Positions 36,750 through 47,826 are shown, counted from the stretch's first letter. The stretch: 64,000 bases of DNA from Caballeronia sp. SEWSISQ10-4 2 (GCF_030464885.1 NZ_JALPRJ010000010.1:62001-126000), one strand, 5' to 3'. Notes: generated by a model not told the origin, from the sequence alone. A program made the numbers and translations.

Positions 36750-38849
36750 ATGACCGAATCCAATCTTGCATCGCTGCTCGTCGAGCTGCGGACCGAAGAA
36801 CTTCCGCCGAAGGCGCTCGCGCGCCTGGGCATCTCGTTTGCCGAAGGGATCGTGCAGCGGCTTGCCGCGCGCGATCTGATTGAAGGCGAAGCGAGTTTCG
36901 AAAAATACGCCACGCCGCGACGTCTCGCCGTGCTCATCAAGAACGTGCGCGCGGTCGCGCCGGAACGGCAAGTGCGCGAGAAAGTGCTGCCCGTTTCCGT
37001 CGCACTCGATAAAGACGGCCAGCCCACCGCGCCGCTCGCGAAGAAACTCACGGCGCTGGGTTTCCCCGACTTCCCCGTAGCCGATCTCGAACGCGCTCAG
37101 GACGGCAAGGCCGAAGCGTTTTTCCTGCGCTACGCCGCGCCCGGCGCAACGCTTGCCGAAGGTTTGCAGACCGCTCTGCAAGAAACGCTCAGCAAGTTGC
37201 CGATTCCGAAGGTGATGACCTATCAGCGGCCCGACGGCACCAGCGTGCAGTTCGTGCGGCCGGTGCATGGATTGATCGCGTTGCATGGCCGCCATATTGT
37301 GCCGGTAAGCGCGCTCGGCATCGATTCCGGCGACACCACGCTGGGTCATCGCTTCATGTCGGAAGGCATTGTCGCGATCACGCACGCCGACGACTACGCT
37401 GCAACGCTGCGCTCGAAAGGCAAGGTGGTAGCGAATTTCGATGACCGCCGCGAGTCCATCCGCACGCAGCTGGAGGCGTTCGCGCGTGAAGATCGTGTGG
37501 TCATGCCTGAGTCTTTGCTGGACGAAGTGAATGCGCTGGTCGAATGGCCGGTCGTGTATCAGTGCCGTTTCGACGAATCGTTCCTGCAAGTGCCGCAGGA
37601 ATGCCTGATCCTGACCATGCAGACGAACCAGAAGTATTTCGCGCTGACTGACGAGCATGGCAAGTTGCGTTCACGTTTCCTGATTGTGTCGAACCTCGAT
37701 ACACAAACGCCGGGCGACATTGTGGAAGGCAACGAGCGCGTGGTCCGTCCGCGTCTCGCCGATGCCAAGTTCTTCTTCGAGCAGGACAAGAAGAAACGCC
37801 TCGCCGACCGCGTGCCGCTGCTCGCGAACGTGGTGTATCACAACAAGCTCGGTTCGCAATTGGAACGCGTCAAGCGGCTTGAAGCGCTGGCCGGCGAGAT
37901 TGCGCCAATGATCGGTGTGGACGTGGCCGTCACGAAGCGCGCCGCGCTGCTCGCGAAGGCCGATCTGCTCACCGACATGGTCGGTGAATTCCCCGAATTG
38001 CAAGGCACGATGGGCACGTACTACGCGCGCCACGACGGCGAGCCGGAAGAGGTTGCGCTCGCGTGTTCGGAACATTATCAGCCGCGTTTTTCCGGCGATG
38101 AAACCCCGTCCACCGGCGTGAGCAGCGCCGTTGCCTTGGCCGACAAACTGGAAACGCTTGTCGGCATCTGGGGCATCGGTCTGCAGCCGACTGGCGAGAA
38201 AGATCCTTTCGCGTTGCGGCGTCACGCGCTTGGCGTGCTGCGCATCTTGTTGGAGAAGCGCCTTGCCATCGACCTGTTCGACTTGCTGCGCACGGCGCAA
38301 AAGCAATTCGCCGACATGCCGCAAGTCACCGATTCAACCGATGCCATCTACGCGTTTTTCATCGACCGTCTGCGTGGCGTGCTGCGCGAGCGCGGTTTCA
38401 ACGCGGTTGAAATCGACGCGGTGCTGAGCCTGAACCCCACGCGTCTGGACGACATCGTCGCGCGTCTGGACGCCGTTCGCGAATTCGCTTCGTTACCCGA
38501 AGCTGCGTCGCTTGCTGCGGCGAACAAGCGCATCTCGAATATCCTGAAGAAGTCGGCGGAAGGCGTGCCGTCCAGCGTGCAGCCTGCCTTGCTTCAGGAA
38601 GCAGCCGAGAAGGCGCTTTACGCTCAACTCGAACAAGTCGCACCAGTCGTGCAAAAACAACTGGCCGAACGCAATTACACGGAAGCGCTCTCCGCGTTGT
38701 CCGCGTTGCGCGATGCCGTGGATACCTTCTTCAACGACGTGATGGTGAACGCCGAAGATGCGGCGCTGCGAAGCAACCGCCTGGCTCTTCTCGGCGCACT
38801 GCATCAGCAGATGAATTGCGTCGCGGACATTTCGAAGCTTGCCGCCTGA
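36750..38849 (+). CDS. glyS: Glycyl-tRNA synthetase beta subunit
   Basis: The 699-residue beta subunit binds tRNA and is required for activity of GlyQ. It starts with the conserved [15 protein letters not shown] and has [13 protein letters not shown], the HD-like block, and the C-terminal anticodon-binding region ending [22 protein letters not shown]. The last base of its stop overlaps the start of gmhB by one base (TGATG), so the next gene is translationally coupled. Confidence 0.97.
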   Translation: MTESNLASLLVELRTEELPPKALARLGISFAEGIVQRLAARDLIEGEASFEKYATPRRLAVLIKNVRAVAPERQVREKVLPVSVALDKDGQPTAPLAKKLTALGFPDFPVADLERAQDGKAEAFFLRYAAPGATLAEGLQTALQETLSKLPIPKVMTYQRPDGTSVQFVRPVHGLIALHGRHIVPVSALGIDSGDTTLGHRFMSEGIVAITHADDYAATLRSKGKVVANFDDRRESIRTQLEAFAREDRVVMPESLLDEVNALVEWPVVYQCRFDESFLQVPQECLILTMQTNQKYFALTDEHGKLRSRFLIVSNLDTQTPGDIVEGNERVVRPRLADAKFFFEQDKKKRLADRVPLLANVVYHNKLGSQLERVKRLEALAGEIAPMIGVDVAVTKRAALLAKADLLTDMVGEFPELQGTMGTYYARHDGEPEEVALACSEHYQPRFSGDETPSTGVSSAVALADKLETLVGIWGIGLQPTGEKDPFALRRHALGVLRILLEKRLAIDLFDLLRTAQKQFADMPQVTDSTDAIYAFFIDRLRGVLRERGFNAVEIDAVLSLNPTRLDDIVARLDAVREFASLPEAASLAAANKRISNILKKSAEGVPSSVQPALLQEAAEKALYAQLEQVAPVVQKQLAERNYTEALSALSALRDAVDTFFNDVMVNAEDAALRSNRLALLGALHQQMNCVADISKLAA

Positions 38850-39424
38850 TGCGCCACACCATGCCGACCAACGCAAACAGAAAACTGGTGATCCTCGATC
38901 GTGACGGCGTGATCAACGTCGACTCCGACGCGTTCATCAAATCGCCCGATGAATGGGTTGCCATACCCGGCAGTCTGGAGGCGATCGCGCGTTTGAATCA
39001 GGCCGGCTATCGCGTGGCGATTGCGTCGAATCAATCGGGTATCGGCCGCGGCCTCTTCGACATGGCCGCGCTCAACGCCATGCATGAAAAGATGAACCGG
39101 GCGGCGGCTGCGGTGGGTGGCCGTATCGATGCAGTGTTTTTCTGTCCGCATACGCAGGAAGACGAGTGCGAGTGCCGCAAGCCGAAGCCCGGCATGTTGC
39201 AGCAGATCGTGGAGCGCTTCGAGATCGATCCTGAAGGCACGCCGGTGGTCGGCGACTCGTTGCGCGACCTGCAAGCCGGTGCTGCGCTCGGCTTCGCAAC
39301 GCATCTGGTGCTCACGGGCAAGGGACAGAAAACGCTGGCAGGGGGCAATCTGCCGCCGAATACAAAAGTACACGCCGACCTGCGCACCTTCGCGCTCGAC
39401 TTCCTCGCCGCACATCACGACTGA
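38849..39424 (+). CDS. gmhB: D-glycero-beta-D-manno-heptose 1,7-bisphosphate 7-phosphatase
   Basis: Cytoplasmic HAD-type phosphatase of ADP-heptose synthesis for lipopolysaccharide core. The HAD nucleophile motif is LDRDGVIN (D17 and D19). The zinc-binding set that defines GmhB is C99-x-H101 and C107-x-C109 (FFCPHTQEDECEC), followed by RKPKPGML and GDSLRDLQAG. ATG 38849 overlaps the glyS stop by one base; an internal ATG at 38861 is the alternative. The glyQS-gmhB-plsC order is common in Burkholderiaceae. Confidence 0.95.
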   Translation: MRHTMPTNANRKLVILDRDGVINVDSDAFIKSPDEWVAIPGSLEAIARLNQAGYRVAIASNQSGIGRGLFDMAALNAMHEKMNRAAAAVGGRIDAVFFCPHTQEDECECRKPKPGMLQQIVERFEIDPEGTPVVGDSLRDLQAGAALGFATHLVLTGKGQKTLAGGNLPPNTKVHADLRTFALDFLAAHHD

Positions 39425-39472
39425 GCTGGCGCTCTGGTTTCTCGTCACATCACATAAGACTTATTCAAGCCG

Positions 39473-40246
39473 ATGCGCTTCATTCGTTCGCTGTTGCTGA
39501 TGATTTATTTCGCGGTGTATACGGTGCCGTACGCGTGTGCATGCTTCATCGCGTTTCCGTTCATGAGCGCTGAGAAACGCTATTGGATGGCCGCGTTCTG
39601 GTGCAAGTCGTCGGTCGTCGTGATGCGTTACCTGAACGGCATCCGCTACAAGATCGAGGGCATGGAGAACCTCCCCGACGGTCCCGCCGTGCTGTTGTCC
39701 AAGCACCAGTCCGCGTGGGAAACGCTGGCGTTCCCCGCGTTGATGCCACGTCCGCTCTGCTATGTGTTCAAGCGCGAGTTGCTGTTCGTGCCGTTCTTTG
39801 GTTGGACCATGGGCATGTTGAAGATGGTTCATATCGACAGGCGTCAGGGCAAGGACGCGTTTGCATCGGTGGCACGTCAAGGACGCGAGCGCATGGCTGA
39901 AGGCGCATGGGTCATCATGTTCCCCGAAGGCACACGCACGCGCGTGGGCCAGCAAGGCAAGTACAAGTCGGGCGGCGCGCGTTTCGCCGTTGAGACCGGC
40001 GCGCCTGTCGTACCGATCGCGCACAATGCCGGGCATGTCTGGCCGCGGAAATCGTTTCTCAAATATGCGGGTATAGTCACAATGTCTATCGGTCGTCCGA
40101 TCGACACGACGGGCCTCACGCCGGAAGAGGTCAACCTGCGCGTGGAGCGATGGATCGAAGCGGAAATGCGTCGTATCGATCCGGACTCGTATGGTCCCGC
40201 TGATCGTTTCGCCACCGAATCACCCGGCGCGACTACCGGCTTGTAG
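39473..40246 (+). CDS. plsC: 1-acyl-sn-glycerol-3-phosphate acyltransferase
   Basis: Membrane enzyme that converts lysophosphatidic acid to phosphatidic acid. Acyltransferase blocks are visible: KHQSAWE (H78 to E83), FPEGTRTR (150-157), and APVVPIAHNAG. The catalytic HX4D motif is HX4E here. A hydrophobic N-terminal segment (1-30) anchors it to the membrane. It lies 48 bases after gmhB. Phospholipid and LPS genes being together fits shared envelope growth. Confidence 0.93.
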   Translation: MRFIRSLLLMIYFAVYTVPYACACFIAFPFMSAEKRYWMAAFWCKSSVVVMRYLNGIRYKIEGMENLPDGPAVLLSKHQSAWETLAFPALMPRPLCYVFKRELLFVPFFGWTMGMLKMVHIDRRQGKDAFASVARQGRERMAEGAWVIMFPEGTRTRVGQQGKYKSGGARFAVETGAPVVPIAHNAGHVWPRKSFLKYAGIVTMSIGRPIDTTGLTPEEVNLRVERWIEAEMRRIDPDSYGPADRFATESPGATTGL

Positions 40247-40342
40247 ACTCAAGTGTCGTTATCGTTTCGATTGTTTCTATCGTTAGTTTCATTACTTTCG
40301 TTGTTCCCGTCATTCCTGCGCCGCGTGCGCCAAGCTGAGCCG

Positions 40343-41323
40343 ATGCAGAAGACTCCCTCGCGACAGCGTCCCGCTGCCGCGCCCGACAACCCGCAACTCG
40401 ACCTGCCGCTCAACCTGCCCAGTGAGCCAAGGCCGCCGAGTGCGGTGCCATTGCCTGCCGTTCCTACCGTTCTTGCCACACCCGCCGCCATGCCCGCGAC
40501 CTTGCGTGGCGACATCGGGCCGGTCGGTACAACCGAGACGTCCAGCACGCCCGCGCCGCCGTTGCGTGCACCCGAGGGCACGCGCAACCGGCAGCTCATG
40601 CTCGGTTCGCAGATGCTCGATTACCGTTTGAAACGTTCGTCGCGCCGGACGATCGGCTTCACCATCGATGGCACCGGTCTCGCGATTACCGCGCCGCGCT
40701 GGGTGACGATCGGGGCAATCGAAAGTGCGATTGCCGAGAAAGAGAAGTGGATCTTCAAGAAGCTCGACGAATGGCAAACGCGCGTGGAACAACGCGTGGT
40801 CCCACGGATTGAATGGAAGGATGGCGCGCAACTTCCGTATCTCGGGCAGAGCATCAGCGTCATGCTCGGTGCCGCGCCGGGCGCGACCGGCAGGGGCGCG
40901 ACGCGCCCCCATTTCGATACCGACGCCGGCGTGCTATGGCTCGGACTTCCCACGCTTCCCGAGGTCCAGCAGATTCGCGAGCGTGTGCAAGGCTGGCTGC
41001 ACGCGCAGGCCTTGCAGGTTTTCGGCGAGCGGTTGCCGGTGTACGCGGCCAAACTCGGGGTGGAGTTCCGCGCGTATGCGTTGTCGTCTGCGGCTACGCG
41101 CTGGGGGAGTTGTTCCAGCGACGGCAAGATCCGCCTCAACTGGCGGCTGATTCATTTCCCCGTTCCGATCATTGATTACGTGGTTGCTCACGAACTTGCG
41201 CATCTTTGTGAGATGAATCACAGCCCGCGTTTCTGGCACACCGTAGAATCGATTTTCCCGGACTTTCGCGAAGCGCGGCATACACTCAAACATCATCCGC
41301 CCGAATTGCTGCCGTTGCTTTAA
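40343..41323 (+). CDS. YgjP/SprT-like zinc metallopeptidase (DUF45)
   Basis: A 326-residue protein whose C-terminal half is a DUF45/YgjP metallohydrolase: VVAHELAHLCEMNHSPRFWHTVE provides the HExxH-like zinc site HELAH and the third His. The middle part has RRTIGFTIDGTGLAITAPRWV, and the N-terminal 100 residues are Pro/Ala-rich and probably disordered. Its natural substrate is unknown. ATG 40343 follows a short gap after plsC; an earlier in-frame start would add an unlikely hydrophobic stretch. Fifth gene of the glyQ-glyS-gmhB-plsC run. Confidence 0.85.
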   Translation: MQKTPSRQRPAAAPDNPQLDLPLNLPSEPRPPSAVPLPAVPTVLATPAAMPATLRGDIGPVGTTETSSTPAPPLRAPEGTRNRQLMLGSQMLDYRLKRSSRRTIGFTIDGTGLAITAPRWVTIGAIESAIAEKEKWIFKKLDEWQTRVEQRVVPRIEWKDGAQLPYLGQSISVMLGAAPGATGRGATRPHFDTDAGVLWLGLPTLPEVQQIRERVQGWLHAQALQVFGERLPVYAAKLGVEFRAYALSSAATRWGSCSSDGKIRLNWRLIHFPVPIIDYVVAHELAHLCEMNHSPRFWHTVESIFPDFREARHTLKHHPPELLPLL

Positions 41324-41471
41324 GGGTTCTTAAGCGGAGAGCAGCGCTCTGCGAGCGGTTGCCGCGGGCGGTACAATTTTGCATGTGGCCGTTTTCATCG
41401 TGCACGTTTTTCACTGAGACGCGGTAGAGCGGACCGCCCGGTCAATCGATATTCCCCACAGGAACCCCATC

Positions 41472-41858
41472 ATGCGACTTCTTCACACCATGCTGCGAGT
41501 CGGCGACTTGCAGCGATCCATCGATTTCTACACGCGCATTCTCGGCATGAAAGTGCTGCGTCAAAGCGAAAACACCGAGTATAAGTACACGCTCGCGTTT
41601 GTTGGTTACGGCGATGAAAGCGAAAACAGCGTACTCGAATTGACGTACAACTGGGGCGTCGACAAGTACGACCTGGGCTCGGCCTATGGGCACATCGCGC
41701 TGGAAGTGGACAACGCTGCGGCAGCTTGCGATCGTATCCGTGAGGCAGGTGGCAAGGTCTCGCGCGAAGCCGGTCCGGTGAAAGGCGGAACGACGGTGAT
41801 CGCCTTCGTTGAAGATCCGGATGGGTATAAGGTCGAGTTGATCGAGAAGCATTCTTGA
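41472..41858 (+). CDS. gloA: Lactoylglutathione lyase (glyoxalase I)
   Basis: Cytoplasmic nickel/zinc enzyme that isomerizes the methylglyoxal-glutathione hemithioacetal to S-lactoylglutathione. Metal ligands H5, E56, H74 and E122 are all present at E. coli numbering, and the 128-residue length matches. It is the last gene before a strong terminator. A short leader (149 bases after the DUF45 stop) suggests its own promoter in addition to read-through. Confidence 0.96.
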   Translation: MRLLHTMLRVGDLQRSIDFYTRILGMKVLRQSENTEYKYTLAFVGYGDESENSVLELTYNWGVDKYDLGSAYGHIALEVDNAAAACDRIREAGGKVSREAGPVKGGTTVIAFVEDPDGYKVELIEKHS

Positions 41859-41877
41859 GACATGCCTAGCGCTGTTT

Positions 41878-41906
41878 GAGGCTCCTTCGGGAGCCTCATT
41901 CTTTTT
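41878..41906 (+). terminator. Terminator after gloA
   Basis: GAGGCTCC-TTCG-GGAGCCTC (41878-41897) is a perfect 8-base stem with a stable TTCG loop, followed by a T-rich run. Confidence 0.95.
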
Positions 41907-42215
41907 CTGTTGGCATTGACGCATTATGTTCGCATCAGGTATCAATTCAATTAATCAGATATCCTCAATTCATAAGATTGATGACACTCATTGGCACGAT
42001 CGGGCCATGACGAATGGTAACCAGTGCCTCGCAGCTTCCTGCAATGCACCATGCCCGCAAACTGCGAATGGAGCAATCGAAGGCTAATACGCACCGGGAG
42101 CCGAACATGAGCAACGCTGGCTCAATGCAAGGCAAGCACGAATGACAGCCTCACGCCATCGATGGCAAAATGCGGCAGAGACTCGCTCACGCTATCGGTT
42201 AAACCACAATAACTC
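41907..42215. other. AT-rich gap between gloA and the EamA transporter
   Basis: About 310 bases with lower GC than the flanks and no credible gene. It should contain the promoter for the transporter, but no clear -35/-10 pair stands out. Confidence 0.5.
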
Positions 42216-43151
42216 ATGAGCACCACCGCCCTGCCCGTGCGCCGCGCTCCCGACGCTACCGCCATCCTGCTGATGATCGCGTTATGCGCCGTGTGGGGTT
42301 TCCAGCAGGTCGCAATAAAGGGCGCGAACGCTTCCTTCCCGCCACTGCTTCAAGCCGGCATCCGCTCAACCATCGCGACAGTCCTCGTCTGGCTATGGAC
42401 ACGCTCGCGCGGCGTCGCGCTATTTCGCAGTGACGATACCCTCGCGTCCGGCCTGCTCGCCGGCGTCCTGTTCGGCGGCGAGTTCGTGTGCATTTTCCTT
42501 GGACTGGCCCTGACCAGCGCCACGCGCATGGTCGTCTTTCTCTACACCGCGCCGTGTTTCATGGCGCTCGGCCTGCACTGGTTCGTCGCGGGAGAAAAAC
42601 TGAAGCGGGTGCAATGGGTGGGGATAGCGCTGGCGTTCGGTGGCATCGCACTCGCTTTCGCCGATGGCTTCCTGCACCCGGCCCCGGGCAGCGCATCAAC
42701 ATGGCGAGGCACCGCCGGCGATACCCTCGGCGTGCTCGGCGGCGTGTTCTGGGCGGCGACAACGGTCGTCATCCGCGCATCGCCGCTCGCTCGTGCAAGC
42801 GCGAGCAAGACGCTCCTCTATCAGCTTGCTGTATCAGCAATCATTTTGCTCGCGCTTGCCTTTGCGATGGGCCAGACGCATGTGAACGCAATCACGGTAA
42901 CTGCCGTCGCAAGCCTCGCGTATCAGGCGATCGTGGTCGCATTCCTGAGCTATCTCACGTGGTTCTGGCTGCTCACGCGCTACATGGCGTCGCGGCTATC
43001 GGTTTTCTCGTTTCTCACACCTATCTTTGGAGTCGCGTTCGGCGTCGTGCTGCTGGGCGAAACGCTCACCACGCGTTTCATGATTGCGTCGGCGCTGGTT
43101 GTCACGGGTATCGCGCTGGTCAATGCGCCCGCCGGACGTCGGCGCACCTGA
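42216..43151 (+). CDS. EamA-type drug/metabolite transporter
   Basis: Ten-helix inner-membrane protein (311 residues) of the DMT superfamily with two EamA repeats. The first repeat has AVWGFQQVAIKGANASFPP and TSATRMVVFLYTAPCF, the second FWAATTVVIR and FLTPIFGVAFGVVLLGE. Members export amino acids or other metabolites; the substrate cannot be told. The gene is convergent with the damaged LysR gene, 9 bases apart. Confidence 0.88.
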   Translation: MSTTALPVRRAPDATAILLMIALCAVWGFQQVAIKGANASFPPLLQAGIRSTIATVLVWLWTRSRGVALFRSDDTLASGLLAGVLFGGEFVCIFLGLALTSATRMVVFLYTAPCFMALGLHWFVAGEKLKRVQWVGIALAFGGIALAFADGFLHPAPGSASTWRGTAGDTLGVLGGVFWAATTVVIRASPLARASASKTLLYQLAVSAIILLALAFAMGQTHVNAITVTAVASLAYQAIVVAFLSYLTWFWLLTRYMASRLSVFSFLTPIFGVAFGVVLLGETLTTRFMIASALVVTGIALVNAPAGRRRT

Positions 43152-43160
43152 AAAGGCCGG

Positions 43161-44171
43161 CTACCGGGCACGCCCGGCCGCTTGCGCGGCGCGGCTGGCG
43201 TCGTTCATGATCTGCCCCGCAAGCGCAAGCGCCACGTCAGCCGCTGCGGATTGCGTGCGATCCGCAAGACAAACAAGCGCGAACCGGAGTCCCAGTTTGC
43301 GCGGGTGAACAATCGACACCCGCACAAGGCGCTGGCCATCGGAATCTCGTTGCAATGATAAAGCCGTGCAGAACATCACGGCATCCGATCGCGCGACCAC
43401 ATCCTTCAGCACGGCGACATCGTTACGTTCCAACTGCACGGGAACGGCCTCGTGCGCGCGAAACTTCAGCAGCCGGCGCAACGCGTCTTCCATAAACACG
43501 GACAGCGGCACGGACTCCAGCGGGAATTCGCGCAATGCCGCCAGCGGCACCGGCGCACGCGCGAGCAATGGATGACCGGGGCGCACGAACCAGCCACCGT
43601 CGTGACTGAGCAGGCGGCGTGTGGTGACGTCGGGCGCAACCGGCGTTTCACGGCGATCCACCACCACGAAATCCGCGCCCTCCGAGCGCAAGCTTTGCAT
43701 CAGCACACTGGCTTCAGCTATTTGCACGGATACCTTGATGGCAGGAAACTGCCGCGCGCATTCGATCGGGAAATCCGGAAACAGGATGACAGCCGCGTAA
43801 GGTCCCAGGCCGATCCTCACCTCGCCCAACGCGTCCGATCGGATCAACTCGACGTCGCGAAAAAGACAGCGCGCTTCGAACAGCACGCGCCGGGCACGCC
43901 CGACCAGCATCCGGCCAGCGGCGGTTGTCGCTACGCCGCGCGCCGCGCGGTCGAAGAGCTTGATATCGAATTCGTCCACCAGGAAGCAGCCGTTGCCCTG
44001 TGTGTCGGCATTGGACAGATAGCGCACGCTCACGTCGGCAGTGCCGTAGTGCGTGACGCTGGATTGCGCGCGGCTCGTTTCGCAGGCCAACGCGGCGGGC
44101 AGCAGCGCGCAACTCACCTTCCACCATTTTCCCGGCTTAATCTTGTTTCTCAGTCGTCCCGACCTGCTCAT
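43161..44171 (-). pseudogene. Damaged LysR regulator fused to a porin leader
   Basis: One open frame of 336 codons built from two unrelated parts. Residues 1-63 read as the signal peptide and first strands of a Gram-negative porin (SCALLPAALACETSRAQSSV, then THYGTADVSVRYLSNADTQ). From about residue 65 the frame is a LysR regulator entered inside the HTH (KLFDRAARGVATTAAGRMLVGRARRVL), then a full effector domain (GEVRIGLGPYAAVILFPDF, FVVVDRR, SHDGGWFVRPGHPLLARAP). The LysR recognition helix is missing. GAGGAG lies four bases before ATG 44171, so the chimera could still be translated, and would be directed to the Sec pathway. It cannot act as a normal regulator. Confidence 0.75.
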
Positions 44172-44580
44172 ACGTCTCCTCGTGATGTCGTAATGCGACG
44201 ATCAGGCTTCGCCTGTATCGCCACGAATCAAAGAAGCCGTTGTCCGTCTCCAATACGCCCGCGTCTTGCCGTTGAATCGGCTGCCCTTATAAGGGTCTGC
44301 TGCGCGTTTGAACCGTCAATTTGAGACTATCGAGGGGATTAACTCCAGTGCATTCCTTGCATCGTGAGGATGCGGAAGCTGCATGGGAGTACAAAGAACA
44401 GAGAAGCGGAGCAGAGGTCGCGCGGTTCGCGTCAGCGAACCCGGAATATAGAGATAGAAAAGATGAGGGGTGCGGCAGCAGGTGCGATAGGAGCCTGATA
44501 GAACCACCCTGGCGCGACAGGCGCACGCCTAGCTTGCCCGACGGCGCGCCATCGAAACCCGCCTGCGGCCTTGAAAACGA
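44172..44580. other. Region between the porin-LysR chimera and rsmA
   Basis: About 410 bases without a gene. The first part should be the former porin upstream region. The plus-strand frame 44321-44968 runs into rsmA in antisense and lacks any motif. Confidence 0.5.
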
Positions 44581-45393
44581 CTACTGCGCCGCCTTCACCA
44601 CCTGCGCCAGTTTCACGAACTCGGCCACGGGCACTTCCTCGGCACGCCGCGAAAGGTCGAATCCCAACGCATCGAAATCCACGCGATCGCGATACACGCC
44701 CAGCGTATTGCGCATCATCTTGCGCCGTTGCGAAAACGCAGCAAGCACGACCTCGCCGAGCACCTTGTCATCCACGTCCGGTAGCTCGTGCGGCGCATAC
44801 GGAATCATCCGCACGATGGCCGAGTTCACCTTCGGCGGCGGATTAAACGATTCGGGCGGGACGTCGATCAGTTTGTCGATTGAATATCGATACTGCAGCA
44901 TCACCGTCAGCCGGCCAAAGTCCTTATTGCCCGGCTCGGCGATCATGCGGTCCACCACTTCGTCCTGAAGCATGAAATGCTGATCGATGACCTTCGGCGC
45001 GAACGCGGTCAGGTGAAACAGCAGCGGACTGGAAATGTTGTACGGCAGGTTCCCGACAATCCGCAGCGACGGTTTTTCACCTTCCAGCGCGAGCGAACCA
45101 AAGTCGAAGGCGAGCGCATCACCGGCATGCAGCGCCAGCAGATTGCCGAAGCGCTTCTCAAGCCGCCCGATCAGATCGCGGTCCAGCTCGACTGCATGCA
45201 GCGGCGACTCGGGCGTGGAGAGCCGTTCAATCAGCGGCGCGGTGAGCGCGGCGAGACCCGGCCCGATTTCGACCATGCGTTCGCCGCGTTTCGGCGCGAT
45301 GGTGTCGACGATCGAATCGATCACGCCTTGATCGACGAGGAAGTTCTGCCCGAAGCGCTTGCGCGCGAAGTGGCCCTGGTGCTTGATGGACAT
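44581..45393 (-). CDS. rsmA: 16S rRNA (adenine1518/1519-N6) dimethyltransferase
   Basis: KsgA-type methyltransferase that dimethylates A1518 and A1519 of 16S rRNA late in 30S assembly. The SAM-binding motif [11 protein letters not shown] and the catalytic NLPYNIS are present, after the FGQNFLVD start typical of the family. Length 270 residues. Last gene of the lptD-surA-pdxA-rsmA operon; it begins 48 bases after pdxA. Confidence 0.97.
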   Translation of the reverse strand: MSIKHQGHFARKRFGQNFLVDQGVIDSIVDTIAPKRGERMVEIGPGLAALTAPLIERLSTPESPLHAVELDRDLIGRLEKRFGNLLALHAGDALAFDFGSLALEGEKPSLRIVGNLPYNISSPLLFHLTAFAPKVIDQHFMLQDEVVDRMIAEPGNKDFGRLTVMLQYRYSIDKLIDVPPESFNPPPKVNSAIVRMIPYAPHELPDVDDKVLGEVVLAAFSQRRKMMRNTLGVYRDRVDFDALGFDLSRRAEEVPVAEFVKLAQVVKAAQ

Positions 45394-45441
45394 CGGAGGG
45401 ACCGATTAAAACCGCAATGAAAAGGAATGAGGCAAAAGGAA

Positions 45442-46434
45442 TCAGGCCGCGCGACGATGGCGCGCCATGGCGACGGCTGTGTCGATAGCAACAATCAGGC
45501 TGCCCGGATCGGCGCGGCCAGTGCCGGCCAGATCGAGCGCGGTGCCGTGATCGACCGACGTGCGGATGATCGGAGACCCAAGCGTGATGTTGATGCCTTC
45601 GCCGAACGTAGCAAATTTCAGGACCGGCAAACCCTGGTCGTGGAACATTGCCAACACGCAATCGGCGTCTTTGAGATAACGCGGCTGGAACAGCGTATCC
45701 GCCGGATACGGACCGGGAGCGTCGATGCCCAACGCGCGGGCTCGCAGAAGCGCGGGCGTGATGACATCGATTTCCTCGCGGCCCAGGTAACCGTTTTCGC
45801 CCGCGTGCGGGTTGAGTCCGGTCACGAGAATGCGTGGTTTCGGCAGACCAAACAGCGCCTTCAGATCGCGATCGATAATGCTCAGCGTCTCGACAATGCT
45901 CTCCACCGTCAACGCCGCCGACACGTCCTTCAGCGGCAGGTGGGTGGTAGCAAGCGCAACGCGCAGCGGCCGGTCGCCCATGCCCGCGAGCATCATGACG
46001 ACACGCGGCGTATGCGTGCGTTCAGCGAGATACTCGGTATGGCCGGTGAAGGGAACGCCGGCGTCGTTGATGGTGCTTTTCTGCAGTGGCGCGGTAACGA
46101 TGGCGTCGAAACGTCCGCTCACCGCGCCATCTATGGCTGTATCGAGCAGACCGAGAACATAGCGCCCGTTAGCGGCATTCAGCTTGCCCGCGGTGGCTGG
46201 AACACTCAGCGCATGATGTTCGATCTCGATCGCCGCGCCCGTGGAAAGCCACGACGACGACCCTGCCCGTTCAGCCATCAATTCACGGTCGCCAAGCACT
46301 AAAAACCGCACCGACGGCCACCGCTCTGCCGCATCAGCCAGCGCCGCCACCGTCAATTCAGGCCCCACACCCGCCGGTTCCCCGGTGGTGATGGCAATGG
46401 ACACTGAGGACAGTGGACGGCTCGCTGCGTTCAT
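45442..46434 (-). CDS. pdxA: 4-hydroxythreonine-4-phosphate dehydrogenase
   Basis: NAD-dependent enzyme of de novo pyridoxal phosphate synthesis. The metal-binding histidines are in [22 protein letters not shown] and [13 protein letters not shown], and [13 protein letters not shown] begins the protein. Length 330 residues. It starts 12 bases after the surA stop, so it is in the same operon. Confidence 0.97.
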   Translation of the reverse strand: MNAASRPLSSVSIAITTGEPAGVGPELTVAALADAAERWPSVRFLVLGDRELMAERAGSSSWLSTGAAIEIEHHALSVPATAGKLNAANGRYVLGLLDTAIDGAVSGRFDAIVTAPLQKSTINDAGVPFTGHTEYLAERTHTPRVVMMLAGMGDRPLRVALATTHLPLKDVSAALTVESIVETLSIIDRDLKALFGLPKPRILVTGLNPHAGENGYLGREEIDVITPALLRARALGIDAPGPYPADTLFQPRYLKDADCVLAMFHDQGLPVLKFATFGEGINITLGSPIIRTSVDHGTALDLAGTGRADPGSLIVAIDTAVAMARHRRAA

Positions 46435-46446
46435 CTCGCCAAGCCC

Positions 46447-47826
46447 TTACTGGTTAAGAGCCTGCTGAGCGGCAACGCCCTTGTACTGCACGTAGGCAGT
46501 GTCGCGGAGCTCACGCAGCCAGTCGGAATACGCTTGTTCCGCCTTGCGCTGGCCGATCGCCTGACGCGCCGTGTCCAGTTGCTGCTGCACCGAACCTTCC
46601 GCTTCGCGGCGTGCCAGCACCTCGATCAAGTGATAACCGTACTCGCTGCGCACCGGATCACTGACTTCGCCGTCTTTCAGGTTGTTCATGGCGCGCTCGA
46701 ATTCCGGCACGGTTTCGCCCGGGCTGATCCAGCCGAGATCGCCGCCCTGCGACGCCGAACCGTCTTGCGAATAGGTCCGCGCGAAGTTGGCGAAGTCGCC
46801 GCCCTTCGCAACGTCAGCCTTGATTTCCAGCAGTTTCTGACGCGCGACCGGCTCGGACGTGCCCTCGGCGACGCGTATCAGGATGTGCCGGACGTGGGTT
46901 TGCACGAGCTTGGGGGCATTGGCGGCCTGGCCTTGTCCTGTGCGGCGTTCCACCAGCTTGATGATTTCAAACCCGCCATCGGTGCGAATCAGTTGCGGAT
47001 TCACCGAGTTCGGACGCAGCGACGAAACCGCCGTCACGATAGAAGCCGGCAGCGAAGCCTGCGTACGGAAACCGAGATCGCCGCCCTTGGATGCGTCGGT
47101 GTCCTGCGAATTGCTCTTCGCCAGCTTGGTGAAATCCGACCCGCTCTGCGCGTCTTTCAGCACAGCGTCGGCCTTCGCCTGAATCGCGGCAATGTCCGCC
47201 TGCGACGCGTTGTCCGGCACCTTGAACATGATGTGCTGGAGATGCAGGTCGTTGGACTGGTTGGCGTTCGGTCCGCGCTGGCTTGCCACGTAGTTCGCCA
47301 CTTCCGCGTCCGACACCGTGATCTTGCTGTCCACCTCTTTCTCACGCAGTTTCGACAGCGTCAGCTCGGTGCGGGCATCGCGTTGAAAGGTCGCCCATGG
47401 AACGCCTTGCGCCTCGATCCGCGCGCGGTACACGTCGAGCGTCATCTGGTTTTGCTGCGCGAGACGCTCGAGCGTGCGTTGCACGGTGGCGTCATCAATG
47501 GTGATGTTGTCTTCCTTCGCCTTCTGCAACTGGATGCGCTCGATCACCATCTGGTCGAGCACCTGGCGCTGCACCTGATCCGCTGCGGGCACCGGCGCGT
47601 TCTGCTGTTGCAGGCGGCGCACGATAAGACCCGTGCGGTCAGCGAGTTCACGTGCCGTGATGACGTCGTTGTTCACCACCGCGACGACCGAGTCCGCAAT
47701 CTGCCCGCCGCCCGCCGTGGACGTGGACGACAGCGCCTGAGCGTGCGCCACCGGGCCGGCCAGTAAAGCTGCGGCGAAAACACCTGCCGCGAACATTGCG
47801 CACTTCAACTTGTTCATGTTTGACAC
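46447..47826 (-). CDS. surA: Periplasmic chaperone and peptidyl-prolyl isomerase SurA
   Basis: Periplasmic chaperone that escorts outer-membrane proteins, including LptD, to the BAM complex. A signal peptide ([20 protein letters not shown], cleavage after AHA) precedes the N-domain (about 40-170), two parvulin PPIase domains (about 200-300 and 320-425, e.g. HVRHILIR and [18 protein letters not shown]) and a C-terminal helix. GTG 47826 has GGAG five bases upstream; an ATG nine bases later is an alternative. It follows lptD by 72 bases. Confidence 0.95.
   Translation of the reverse strand: MSNMNKLKCAMFAAGVFAAALLAGPVAHAQALSSTSTAGGGQIADSVVAVVNNDVITARELADRTGLIVRRLQQQNAPVPAADQVQRQVLDQMVIERIQLQKAKEDNITIDDATVQRTLERLAQQNQMTLDVYRARIEAQGVPWATFQRDARTELTLSKLREKEVDSKITVSDAEVANYVASQRGPNANQSNDLHLQHIMFKVPDNASQADIAAIQAKADAVLKDAQSGSDFTKLAKSNSQDTDASKGGDLGFRTQASLPASIVTAVSSLRPNSVNPQLIRTDGGFEIIKLVERRTGQGQAANAPKLVQTHVRHILIRVAEGTSEPVARQKLLEIKADVAKGGDFANFARTYSQDGSASQGGDLGWISPGETVPEFERAMNNLKDGEVSDPVRSEYGYHLIEVLARREAEGSVQQQLDTARQAIGQRKAEQAYSDWLRELRDTAYVQYKGVAAQQALNQ

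Noticed and set aside
35712-37658. 648-codon antisense frame over glyQ and glyS
   Set aside because: An antisense shadow of two certain genes.
46534-47766. 410-codon plus-strand frame over surA
   Set aside because: Antisense to surA; composition typical of a shadow frame.
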